Positions 37,471 through 48,900 of a stretch of DNA of 64,000 nt are shown here, in pieces. Positions within the stretch are counted from its first letter, which is position 1; each line of letters begins with the position of its first letter. The notes beneath the pieces were generated by a model. The model ran no database searches. It was not told the DNA's origin and saw nothing but the letters and a program-made list of their open reading frames with translations. Source of the stretch: Jaenimonas drosophilae (lineage: Eukaryota; Euglenozoa; Kinetoplastea; Trypanosomatida; Trypanosomatidae); contig JASAON010001628.1 of assembly GCA_030849065.1 (NCBI GenBank), positions 1 through 64,000 on the forward strand, read 5' to 3'. The translations under genes and the position numbers were made by a program.

Positions 37471-39474
37471 ATGGCGTGCTCTCCCTACTTTGCACGGTAT
37501 GTGACTCAGCCCGCAGAGGTTGAAGGCGGGGCTGTGGCAGGAGTTGCGATATCCGTGACGCATCGGACAATGCTTTCAACACTTCGAATTATCCTCTCAC
37601 AGTCACTGGAGACGCGCTTACTCAACGGGTCGAGGAGAGACAACCAAAATTATCTCATCTTGTGGATGCAAGTGGTGCCTCGAAAGATTCGCCAAGCTGC
37701 GGATGGAGTCTATAACACAGCTCCACCTACAGTAGTTGCCGCATTTCTTCCATCTGGGTCATCTCCATTGGCCGGATCTCGTCATGTTCTTGATGGAGCA
37801 ATGGGGAGCGTGGCACTCACGGCTGCACTTCATCCTATGCAGCTTGATGGAGGTTGTGTACTGACTCTTCTTCTGACAAGTGTGCGGTGCCGAGTCGATG
37901 TGGTGAAGCAGCAGCTCCATCAGGCCTATCAGCAACGCTCCAGCGCGGCGAAATCGTCGATTGTGGCCACTGCTCTCCCCACTGCCAACTCTTCCGCCGT
38001 GACGGGCACAACCGATGATTGCAATGAATGCACCATCACCGTCTCCGGCATGACGATGGGCGAGGCGTTTTGCACGACCGACGTGGAATGGCGACCCTTG
38101 CTCAGTGAGCGGTGGTTGGAGCTGAAGAACTACATTCGTGAAGGGACGGTGGTACACCCACCACCACAGTACGCACATCTCTCCACGAACAACAAGGGAG
38201 GATCGTCCACCTCTAAATCTCGACCTAAGGGACGGACGTCAACCGTTGCTGAGGAGCGGCCGTGGTGCTTGTACCAAGGAGAGGTGAAGGAGGCTGTCGC
38301 GGTATCAGCCAACGGCCACCACGTGAAGTGGGCCGATGGCAGCATTGGCTTGATGGATGAGCTCAAAGTCTTCCACCGCGTTTACACCCCAGCTCGTCCG
38401 GACAAGGTCGTTCGGGTGCGTCGTCATCCCCATCGGAACGCCGACGTTGTTGGACACCTTCACGTTGGCCAGCATGTTGAGGCGTTTGGGCGGGCAACGG
38501 ACCCCTACACCGGGGAGCAGTACGTCCTGCTCTACCTGCTTCCCCCAACGGAGTCGATGGAGGTACATAAGACCTTCATCGCCAACTACGGACTGACGGC
38601 GGTGGGGAGTGGAACCGACGGAGAACCGCGGTGGATTTGGGGCTGGTCGAAGTTGTCTGGAACGGATGGTCTTCCATTTTTGCGGGATGTCACAGGGGAG
38701 GACGGCACCTCGTCATCTCTGTGCCCCACGGGGTCGAAGAAGGTTGGGACGGAGGAGGTGCGCACGGTGCTGCCACCCTTGACCTTCTACACTTCTGTGC
38801 GAGAGGGGCGAGGGGTGAACATTCGGCGACGGCCAACCCTCCAGTCGGAGGTTCTTGGTACATTGGAGTCGAATGAGGTGAAGGAGGCGGTTGCGCTGTT
38901 GCAGGTGCCATTTGATGCAAGCAGTAGCAAGCAAGCTCCAGCCCAGGCAAGTGACGAAGATGACGACTTTGCGGAAGAGGAAGAGGTGGGGGCTGATCCT
39001 TCCTCACGTCCAGTGGCTGGTGACAATGGAGCTCCTCCCCCTCCGCTCTTCTCAGAGTTCGTGGAGTGGCGAAATGGAGGCTTTTCGTTGATTCGAAACG
39101 CACAACAGTGCTTTTTGATGGAGGTTAAGGTTCATGCCCCACCCCGACGGTTGCCTGTCCTGAACAGGTCACGACCAATACGGGAGAGTCGCGATGGCGA
39201 CGATGAGGATGAGGTGATCGATCTTGATGCCCAAAAGCTGCGTCGTCAGCAGCAAACACACCCACAACATCATGGCAGGCGCTCCATGCATAAACGTGAG
39301 CGAGAGGACCACGTGGATGAGACTCTCCTCAGTCCGACGGATATTCCAACACAAGTGCAAGAAGGATTGCGAAAAGGTCGGGTTAACTCCCGCGATCTTC
39401 CCCATCTTTCCCTTCACTCTGACGAGGATGAGGATGAGCATGGCTCCATGTCGAGTAGTGACGAGTCGAGGTGA
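37471..39474 (+). CDS. Hypothetical protein with two SH3b-like segments (667 aa)
   Basis: The family is not recognised. Residues about 308-345 (VVRVRRHPHRNADVVGHLHVGQ) and about 440-475 (VNIRRRPTLQSEVLGTLESNE) both show the 'vnVRxxPsxxsxvigxlxxGxxv' pattern of SH3b-type barrels. Two 'V-[KE]-W-x-[DN]-G' segments (about 284-300 and 530-547), each ending in a short hydrophobic strand, bracket them, so the centre may be two related composite units. The N-terminal ~170 residues look globular, with 'TLRIILSQSLETRLL' and 'LILWMQVVP'. The C-terminus (about 560-667) is charged and disordered, ending in a Ser/Glu/Asp-rich tail. A binding or scaffolding role is inferred only. Confidence 0.75.
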   Translation: MACSPYFARYVTQPAEVEGGAVAGVAISVTHRTMLSTLRIILSQSLETRLLNGSRRDNQNYLILWMQVVPRKIRQAADGVYNTAPPTVVAAFLPSGSSPLAGSRHVLDGAMGSVALTAALHPMQLDGGCVLTLLLTSVRCRVDVVKQQLHQAYQQRSSAAKSSIVATALPTANSSAVTGTTDDCNECTITVSGMTMGEAFCTTDVEWRPLLSERWLELKNYIREGTVVHPPPQYAHLSTNNKGGSSTSKSRPKGRTSTVAEERPWCLYQGEVKEAVAVSANGHHVKWADGSIGLMDELKVFHRVYTPARPDKVVRVRRHPHRNADVVGHLHVGQHVEAFGRATDPYTGEQYVLLYLLPPTESMEVHKTFIANYGLTAVGSGTDGEPRWIWGWSKLSGTDGLPFLRDVTGEDGTSSSLCPTGSKKVGTEEVRTVLPPLTFYTSVREGRGVNIRRRPTLQSEVLGTLESNEVKEAVALLQVPFDASSSKQAPAQASDEDDDFAEEEEVGADPSSRPVAGDNGAPPPPLFSEFVEWRNGGFSLIRNAQQCFLMEVKVHAPPRRLPVLNRSRPIRESRDGDDEDEVIDLDAQKLRRQQQTHPQHHGRRSMHKREREDHVDETLLSPTDIPTQVQEGLRKGRVNSRDLPHLSLHSDEDEDEHGSMSSSDESR

Positions 39475-39972
39475 GAGGGAGGAGACAGAGCAAGTACTCT
39501 TCACATCACAACACCGGTCACCGTCTGTAGCTGGACGCAAGTCTTGTCTTGTGTAACGGTCCCATCCCTCTCTTTGACGCTCATGATGCACCACGCATCA
39601 AACGGTTAACAAACGAATTGATTCCTTCCATGATGTGCTGGGTGAAGCGTACCTGGATTATAGTATGTGCGTGACGACACAACACTATCTGTGGTACACA
39701 TCTGTGCGTACGTCTTCTTCTTTTTCCTTCTTTTGTTGCATGTAGCGATTAATACGGGGAACCTTGTTGTCTTCGCACACCATCCCCATCGCATATCTTA
39801 GAGCGTACGTTCATTGCGCGCGACGTACGACACGGCTGCTTGATTCAATAGGGTATTTACGCTACAGGTGCGCTTCCTTTCTTCCCTCACGAAAGAAAGC
39901 CGCCCGAGGTAGACCATCTTTATTTTTTTGCCCTCTATACGCCGCTACCGACACAAGGACAAGCAATTAGCC
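39475..39972 (+). other. Intergenic spacer with splice acceptors
   Basis: This 498-nt spacer has a strong TTC-rich tract (39712-39740) ending in GCATGTAG (AG at 39744-39745), leaving a 227-nt 5' UTR. A second tract (39870-39890) ends near GAAAG. The in-frame TTG at 39928 is not taken as a start. No gene is seen. Confidence 0.5.
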
Positions 39973-42900
39973 ATGTACTCGCGCTTTACACTGGAGAGCA
40001 CGGTGAAGCTCTCGTCTTTCACGCAGATGAGTGCCATGGTGAAGAGCCCAGAGGTCTATCACGACCTCGAGTTCATGGAGAACAACAAACACATTGCCAA
40101 CACGTGGAAGCGCATCGGGGATGTGTATCCTGAAGGCGCCTCGGAGCCTCTCCTCCCAGAGACCTTCTCACGGGATCAGTTTGGTCAAGGCAATCACTAC
40201 GAGTGCTTCATGCTCTCTGCACTGTCCACCTTGATCCGCTTCCCTGACGTCATTCGTCACTGCTTCGTGACGACGGAGGTGCAGCCTGATGGCCACTACA
40301 CCTTCCAATTCTTCCGAGACAAGGAGTGGGTGAAGGTTGAGATTGACGACTACATCGCGATGGACGGAGACGAGGTCCTATATATACGCTCTCCCGATGA
40401 GTCGTGGTGGCCACTGCTTCTGGAGAAGGCCTACGCCAAGTTCTACACCGCCTACGACCACTTAGAAGGATGTACCCTGCAGGAGGCTTACCATGACTTG
40501 ACGGGCAATCCTGTCCTGAATATCCCTACCGATGCTCGTCTGGCCAAGGCTGCCTTCGCTGATGTCAGCTATGGCTCCTACTGGCTTGACCTGGCTGAAC
40601 GTGTTCAGTCTGGTCGAGTGGCTCTCTCTGCCCTCACAAGAGACTTGGATGTGGAGTCCATGGGCCTACAGCGTGAACAGCAGTATGGCATCCTGAGTGT
40701 CTTTTCGCTCTTTGGAACTTCTCATGCCGATGACATTGTGATTCAGCTGCACAACCCCTTTGAGGATGAGGAGTACACCTATACAGGTCCACTGAATCGT
40801 CGAGACACCGCATGGACGGCGAAACTCCGGAGCAAGTACAACGTGGATGATGAGCGATCCATCTTCATGCCACTCCGCACACTGCTGAAGGTAATGAGCT
40901 GCATTCAGCTGTGCTACTTGACCAATTTAGAAGAGACTTTCGTCGCCTTTGATGACGAGTGGAAGGGCCCCACTGCCGGAGGCAATCCGACCATGGTAAC
41001 GTGGAGAAGCAATCCACTCTACTTGGTTCGCAACAACAGCACGGAGGAGCAGCAACTGGTCGTCACCATTGCCCAACGCGACCAGCGAGAACACCTTCTT
41101 CCCGAAGAAAGTCCGTCCTATGCACAGTGTGGACTGGTACTCTGCCAGTGCAGCGCTCCAAGGCCAATGCCAACTTTTTGGGTAACGGGAAACAACCATC
41201 GACACCTCTTCAAGAGCCTCTTTCTCAACTCCCGGGAGGTGACCAACCGAGTCACGGTACCGCCCAACTCTTTGTGCTACTTGGTGGCATCTTGCCTTAC
41301 CAAGGGTACCGAGGCACCCTTCCGGCTTGAGGTGCGCCGAAAGCAGGATCCACTACGACCAAATCGCTCTGTTCTGAACGCCGGTGTCGAGGATGGCCTG
41401 ACCGTTGAGAAGCTCGAGGTTCCTTCCATGGACTGGGAGCACCCCATTGTGGAGGAAGTGGAGATGCAGATGCGTACCAAGGACCGTATTGACTTCTTTG
41501 TGGAGCACCCTACCGATGTTCACGTGCTACTGCATCAGAACAAACCGTACTTCAGCAAGAAGACCGGTGGGGATGCCATGGCACAGGATTACGTGGGGGT
41601 CCACCTCTACGATGATACAGATCACCGCATCACTGGTGTGCATGCCGCCACCAACTTTCGGGAGACCAGCTTGCTCTACTCGCTGCCACGCAGTGGACGT
41701 TATGCCCTCTCCATTACCTGCCCCCGTGGCAAGGGCAATATACCCGTCACAGTTACTGTTGTCACCGCGCCGCAGTCCGGTGCACGACGGGTTGATGCTC
41801 CAGCTGGAGCCTCCACCTTAGAAGATGCGGATGACGCCATTGAGGACAACGAAGGACCTCGCACTGACAAGAAGGAGGCCAATCCCATCGACATGCTTCC
41901 CGTGGTGTTTCATGAAGATCCCAACACAGAGACCCCCGACAGCAACACTCCCTTTGAGGACAACCGCTTCATGTCACTGAACCGGGCCGTGACGACTGAT
42001 CCGTGGGTGCACATTGGCGATCTCTACCCTGTGGGCAAGACACTGCCGTTGTTGCCTGAGGTGTTGAGCCGCGAGCAGTTCCAGCGTGGAACGAGTCAGG
42101 AGTGTGCGTGCCTGACAGCCTTTGCGGTGCTGGTGGAGCACCACCCTGATGTGATTCGGCACTGCTTTGTGTCGCAGCAGCCGCGCAAGGACGGCCGCTA
42201 CGTGTTCCGCTTCCACCGTTATGGACGATGGGTGTCTGTTGAGATTGACGACCGCATTCCTCAGACGGGTGGCCGTACGGTGTTCTGTGAGTCGCCGACG
42301 GAGCACTGGTGGCCTTTGCTGCTGGAGAAGGCCTACGCCAAGTTCTACTCCATGTACCACAACCTCGAAGGCTGCACGATGGATGAGATCTTCCACGACT
42401 TCACCGGTCGTCCCGTTCTCGCCATTCCAACAAAGACGGTTGTTGCGTCTTTTGCCTCTCGCATGGATGTGCAGCAGCCCCAGTTTTGGCTGGACTTGGG
42501 ACGCTCTCTGGAGGGTGACGTTGTGGCCTCTGCGGTGTCAAGGTCCTACAAGGTTAAGCGCATGGGCATCTGGGGTGACCGCTACTACGGCGTGCTGGGG
42601 TGCTTCCCTTTGACGGCATCCCCTTCGAGCATCTCTGATATTGTGGTGAAGCTCTTCAATCCTTACGGTGATGCTCCGTACGAGGGGCCGATGGACCAGA
42701 ACGACCCTCGTTGGACCCCGGAGCTACGTGCCCGGTATACCCCAGAGGTGACGAACCTCATCTACATGCCCGTCGATACATTCTGTGACGTCTTTGTAAA
42801 TATGCAGCAGGCCTATGTTGGAGCCAAGGCACTTGTCACTCCCAGCCTTCACTTCCATAGTGAGTGGGCGGCTGGAACCAACGGAGGCAACCCCAATCTT

Positions 42901-45900
42901 TTGTCGTGGCGTGACAACCCGCTGTACGTGGTTCGCAACACCTCCAACGTTCCCGTGGATATCCTCGCCATGATTCGGCAGGAGGATCAACGTCATGTTG
43001 CTCACACCCTTCCCGATCACCAGCCCAACTACATCTACTGTGGACTGACCTTGTCCAAGTCAGATGCTTCAGCAGTGGTGCCCACATACCTCGTGACGGG
43101 CAACAACCACGCCGCCACCCACAAGGGCCTCTTCCTCAACTCACGTGAGGTGTCGAATGCCATGACCATACCACCCAAGTCGCTGTGCTACCTTGTCCCT
43201 AGCGCCATGTACCACGAGATGAGCCCCTTCATTCTCTCCTACTGGCTCCGTCGTCCCGAGGACGAAGGCAGGATCACCATGGAGCGACTCGATCCTCACG
43301 TAGCCCGTCGTCTGCCAGCGGTGGAGCACTTCTCCCTGTCGGAAGGTCAGAAGCATGAAGTGCACTTTCATGTGGATGTGGCAACTGACGCCCATGTCCT
43401 CCTGACGCTTCTTCGTCAATCGAGCAAGGCTGGAGCTAGTGAGATTACTGGGGATGACTGCGTGAGCCTGGGTGTACTCAAGACCAAAGGGCCTGACGGC
43501 ATCGCTTTGCGTCTTGCCGGATCCCTTCCTTCCAACTTCAAGGAAAGTGGTCATGCCATTCATCTGACCGAGCCTGGAACATACGTGGTGGTGATACAGT
43601 GCACCAAGTGCGACCCAGCCGGAGAGCTTCCCTGTCGTGTGGAGGTCGTGTGTACGGAAGAGGCCCATGTGCGCCTCGTGGATGCGGAGGAGCACTCACC
43701 CCCACATGTGGAGGCAGTGGTGGAAGCACCTGTGGCTGAAGACCAGTTGGTCTCTCCTCCCCGTGCGGCACCTGTTGAAGAAGCTCCTCGTGAGGTCAGT
43801 CCCATCGGCGATGTGCCATTCCTGCATGATGAATACCGTGCTATTCCTACGGCTGAGCTCAATCTGATGGATCACCCCGACTTTGCGGAGAAGTACAATG
43901 AGCGTGCCCGTCTTCTTCAGTCAGCAGAGCCCTCTGTGAATGCGTCCCGGGTGAGCGATCTCGAAGATGCAATGCACAACCAGGCGGATGCGGTGGCGAC
44001 GGCGATGCACGAGAATGAGCGTGCAGTGCTAGACCCCACACCAGAAGGTATCCCCTTGGAGCTACTTCCACTTGATGAAGATCCAGTATTTCGTGAGTTG
44101 GAGGAGAAGCGACGTGCCCGCCGCGCATCGGTTGAGAATGGCGCACCTGTCCTCCCAGCCGTGGAGCAGGAGGAGGTACGTCAGATGAATCTCCGCGCAC
44201 ATGAACTTGCACGCTCCCTCAAGGCGGAGGAACGAGAGCTCTTCCTTCATCCGGTTGCGCTCGGTGTGCCATGCTCCGAGCTGCCACTCGATGAGGATCC
44301 TACCTTCTCAAAGAAGGAGGTGGAGCGCATATGGCTACGCCGACGCACCCCGAAGCCCGAACCGTCGGAAGACACCGAGGAGAAGATCAACGCCCTGAAC
44401 GATGCGCTCAACCAACGGGCAGAGGATCTTGCCAAGACCATTTTGGAGAGCGAGCGGCCCACCTTCCTGGATGCCGAGCATCTCCACGTTCGAAATGAAG
44501 AGTTGCCATTATCTGAAGACCGTCCCTTCGTCCTTGCGGAGGCGCAGCGTCATGAGCTCCTTCTCCGTACGCTTAAGGCGAATGATGAAGATGCCGAATC
44601 ACAGGAACAGCAAGAGGAGGATCTTCACCGTCTGGATGCTCAGCTCAATGGAATGGCTGAGGCCATGGCAGCTGACTTCCTTGCCAAGCAACGCCCCCAC
44701 TACCTCGCGACGGAGTATGGTGGCCACCTGACGAGCGATCTTCCTCTCAACAACCACGATGAATTCCTGTTACACGAACAAGAATACCGCGATCTCCAAA
44801 AGGGAACCATTGTGGTGGGAGAGGAAAGCCGCGCCGTGCAAGCCCAACTGCAGAGAGAGGCTGCTGCCATTGCCAAGGAGGTGACGCGAGAGGATCGCCC
44901 ACACTTCCTGAAGGCTTCCTACCACGGTGTGCCCCTTGAAGAGCTCCCGCTTGATGCCAATGAGAAGATTGCTGCCCTTGAGTCCCGTAGAGCCCAGCTC
45001 CTGCGAGAGCCCGCCCGCAATCACGTGGAGCTGCAAACTGTAGAACGCAAGATTGAGAGCTGCGTGGAGCAGCTGGCCAAAAACCATGCCATGAAGGATG
45101 TGTCGTTTCTGGAGCCCTACCCAGATGGCGTCCCCATCGCCCTCGTTCCCTTGTCGGAGGACGCGGAGTTCTCTCGTATGGCATCTCAGCGGGTTGCCCT
45201 CCGCGACATGTCAGACGTGGGCACCGAGGAGTTGGAGCACAAGATGAACGCCCGTGCGGTGGAGCTTGCCCATGCCTACAAGGATCAACAACGCAGGACG
45301 TACTACACCGTTGGCCTCCCCATTGAGAGCCTGCCGCTGGATTCCGATGACATCTTTGCCCCCTTGGAGCGTCAGCGCTTTGATCGCATGGCCACACACT
45401 ACGTTGGCCGACACGGCAATCATCCCCGTGGCAATGATATCTGCCGGATGGAGGAACAGCTACAGGCCCGGGCAGAGGAGCTGAACCGTATGGCCCGCGA
45501 CAACCTGTGCCGGTCATTCCTCGATCCAACACCCCTCAGCATCCCACTTGCGGAGATCCCCCTTGACACGGACCCTTCCTTTGTGGCACTCGAGAAGGAG
45601 CTCTACGCGACGGCTTCTTCACGCTCACCCCTCACTGCAGAGGAGAAGGCGGAAGCGGTTTCTACCCTCCAGCATGCGATGCAGCGCCGTGTCTATGAGC
45701 TCGCCGCGGAAGAGTTGGAGCGCCGCATGCCCTTCATTGATGCAGAGCCCGAAGGTGTTCCGCTCAGCTATCTCACCGTCCTGGGTACAGATGCCCCCTT
45801 TGCCTCTCTCTCTGCCCGCTATAAGGTCACTCGTCAGCCATCGCTGCAGGAGAGCCTGAACAAACGCGTGCACGAGCTGGCCAAGCATCAGAAGGAGGTG

Positions 45901-48900
45901 GAACGTGAGGAGTTCCTCGCAGCTTCCCCAGATGGTGTCCCAGTGGAGCAGCTTCATCTAGACGAGGATGCCGACTTTGCGCGGTGGGAGCAGGAGCGCC
46001 GTGCGCTCAAGGAATCGGCCGACGCCAACGACGAGGCAACGAAGGATCGAATCCGGGAGATTGAGCGTCTCATGAACGAGCGTGCCATGAAGCTCGCCCG
46101 CGAACAAAAGTGGAGAGACCGTGAACGCATCGTTGGCGGCTGCGTGCCCCCTCAGGTGCTGTTGCGGGCCCTTCCCTTCGACGAAACACCGGACTTCATC
46201 CACGCTGAGAATACGCGCTACGACCTCCTCTCCACCGTCTCCCGCCCACCCAGTAGCCGGGGCCCAACCCCGCGGAATGCACCCGAGATTAGTGAGGCCA
46301 TGCACGCACGTATTCACCCCATGGAGGAGACCATGCAGAGCATCGCACGTGACCTAGCTCAGAACGCCCTGTGGGATGATCGCGACTCCTACCTGGACCC
46401 CGAGCCGGAGGACATCCCCATCCGGGAAGTGCCACTCGATGAGGATGCCGACTTTGTCCGTCAGGAAGTGAAGCGCCACTCACTTCTCTTCCCTGCCAAC
46501 CCTGCTACCACTCCTCTCACGCGCGATGATATGGTCATCAAGCGTCTAGAACAAGAACTCAATGATCGTGCACATGAGCTTGCGCGAGAGATGAAGTTGA
46601 AGCACCGCGAGCAGGTCATTGGAACGCGTCCTGATGGCGTCCCTCTCAATGACGTCCCACTTGACGGAGATGCTGAGTTCACGGAGCTGGAGAAGGAGCT
46701 GTGGCACCTCAAGTCGACGCCGCGCTCAGAGCGTGAGGTGGAGGTGGCACCGTGGCTGAAGCCCGAGTACCACGGTGTTGTTCAGGGTGATCTCAGCTTC
46801 GTCAAGACGGACCCTGTGCTGCAGCGGCTTGCTCAGGAGCTCTTCGTGATGGGTGCTCCACATGATGCCCCAGCTGGCACAGAGGCTGCCCCGCTTCAGG
46901 TGCAGCTGCATGACCGTGTTGGCGTCCTCACTTTGGCCCAGCTGAAGGCGGAGCGTGATGCCTTCCTTCCCAGCACCATTCGTGGAGTCGCGCGCGAGGA
47001 ACTTCCTCTGAACCACGATGTCATTGTGGTGCCCTTGGAGCACAAGCTGCGTGTGGTGAAGGGGGAGACGGCGCCAGACATCCCTGACGCGCCGCGTTCT
47101 CAGGTGGAGCGGAAGCTGGAGTCAGAGATTGCCCAGCGAGTGGACCAAATCGCCCTCGTGCACACCTTCACTCGCCTTGACTTCCTTCCGTCCTGCCCTG
47201 AGGGCATTCCGCTGCGTTGCTTGCCCATTCACTCCGATCCTGCCTTTGTTCGCATGGAGGGTCAGGCTCAGCGGTGGCTGCAAACGGCACCAAAGGAAGA
47301 GGAGGTGGAGGCACTGCGCAATGCCATGGTGCAGCGTGTGCATGAGCTCGCCATGGATGCCGTCCACGCCGAGCGACGGCGGTATCTTGACTACCCACGA
47401 CTGGGGTACACTACGCCGGAGGAGGTGGATGCCTTCCCGCACGGGTGCTTGGACGAGGATGCGCCATATCGTGCCAGGGAGAGGCAGTGGTACGGCCAAG
47501 TATGCCGACCGAAGCAGCACCAGGTCGATGTTCCTCAACAGGAGCAGGCTCTCAATGATCAAGCGGAGGAGCTGCTGCGTGATGCCGGTCTTCTCCATCA
47601 GGCCCCACCCGTTCTGGCCCAGGAAGACGCGGGAGCCGCTGTTGCTCCTGAGCCAGAGGAGCCGATGATCTCTGAGGACGCTGCAGCAGCCGCGCATCCA
47701 AGTGAGGATGAGGCCGATGAGGAAGAGCAGGAGCAGCAGGAAGAGGATGAAGGAGACGATGAGGAGGCCGAACTTCCCAACGAGGAGATGCCCCCACAGG
47801 AGGAGGAGGAGCCACGCGATGTGTTCCCTGCCCCTGTTGAGGCGGACCGCGAGGGCTCCATGCCTCCTAACTGGGGTGATGCGGCCTTCCACGCCGCAAA
47901 TCGCCACGTCGCTAGCTTGTGGCCTCGTCTGCCTGAGCTGTACCCCGAGGGAGTGGGCCTGCCGCTATTGCCGCGCAAGCCTCACAGCTCCGAGGTGCGT
48001 TCTGCACCTGATGACGTGAGCTACATGGCGCCTTTTATCGCTGCCTTGGGCCGATACCCAGTGCTGTTGGAACGGCTCATTGCCACGCCACAGGAGCTCG
48101 ATGGGGTGAATGATAACCGCTCGCCAGTGCGTGGGTCCGCACAGCAGGAGATGTACACCTTCAAGTTCTTTGACCCGAACAGCCGCCCCATCTTCGTGGA
48201 GGTGGATGATCGTGTTCCCTGCACCGAACAGCGAGAGCCCATGTTCACCCTCTCCCCACGCCATCAGTGGTACCCATTGCTCCTCGAGAAGGCCTACGCC
48301 AAGTTTGTCGGTGGCTATGAACGGCTCGATGACTGCACCAGCCACGAGACCCTCCGCGACCTCACTGGCCGCCCTGTGACGCATCTCCCGCTAGACACGA
48401 AGCTCTCACGAGATGTGCACCACTGCGATTGCCACGATATCCTCTTCTGGAGGGGCCTCGGCAAGCAGGTCAAGGAGGGAGATGCCGTGATCGCCACCAG
48501 CAATGACGTGGTGCCTGATGGTCTCCACCCCAACTCCTACTACGCCGTCTTCGATGTGCTGGAGCTGGTTCCTGGCTCGACCAAGGTGAGCGATGTGGTG
48601 ATTAAGATCCTCAATACATTCCCTGGTGGAACTCCCTACGATGGCCCACTCCACGCCGGTGACCCACACTGGACGGACGAGCTGCATCGCGCCTGCCGCA
48701 CCAACTTCGCCGACGAGCCCGACTTCCTCTATATTCCCCAGGCGGTCTTTATTCGGAACTTTGCCAGCTTGCAACACTGCCACGTTCAGTGCGGTGATCG
48801 TCTGACGGTGCTTGGCGAGTGGGACCGTCTCTCCGCGGGCAGCAATCCCAAGTACACCACCTTCCGCCAGAACCCTGTGTTCTTGGTGGAAAACAAGAGC

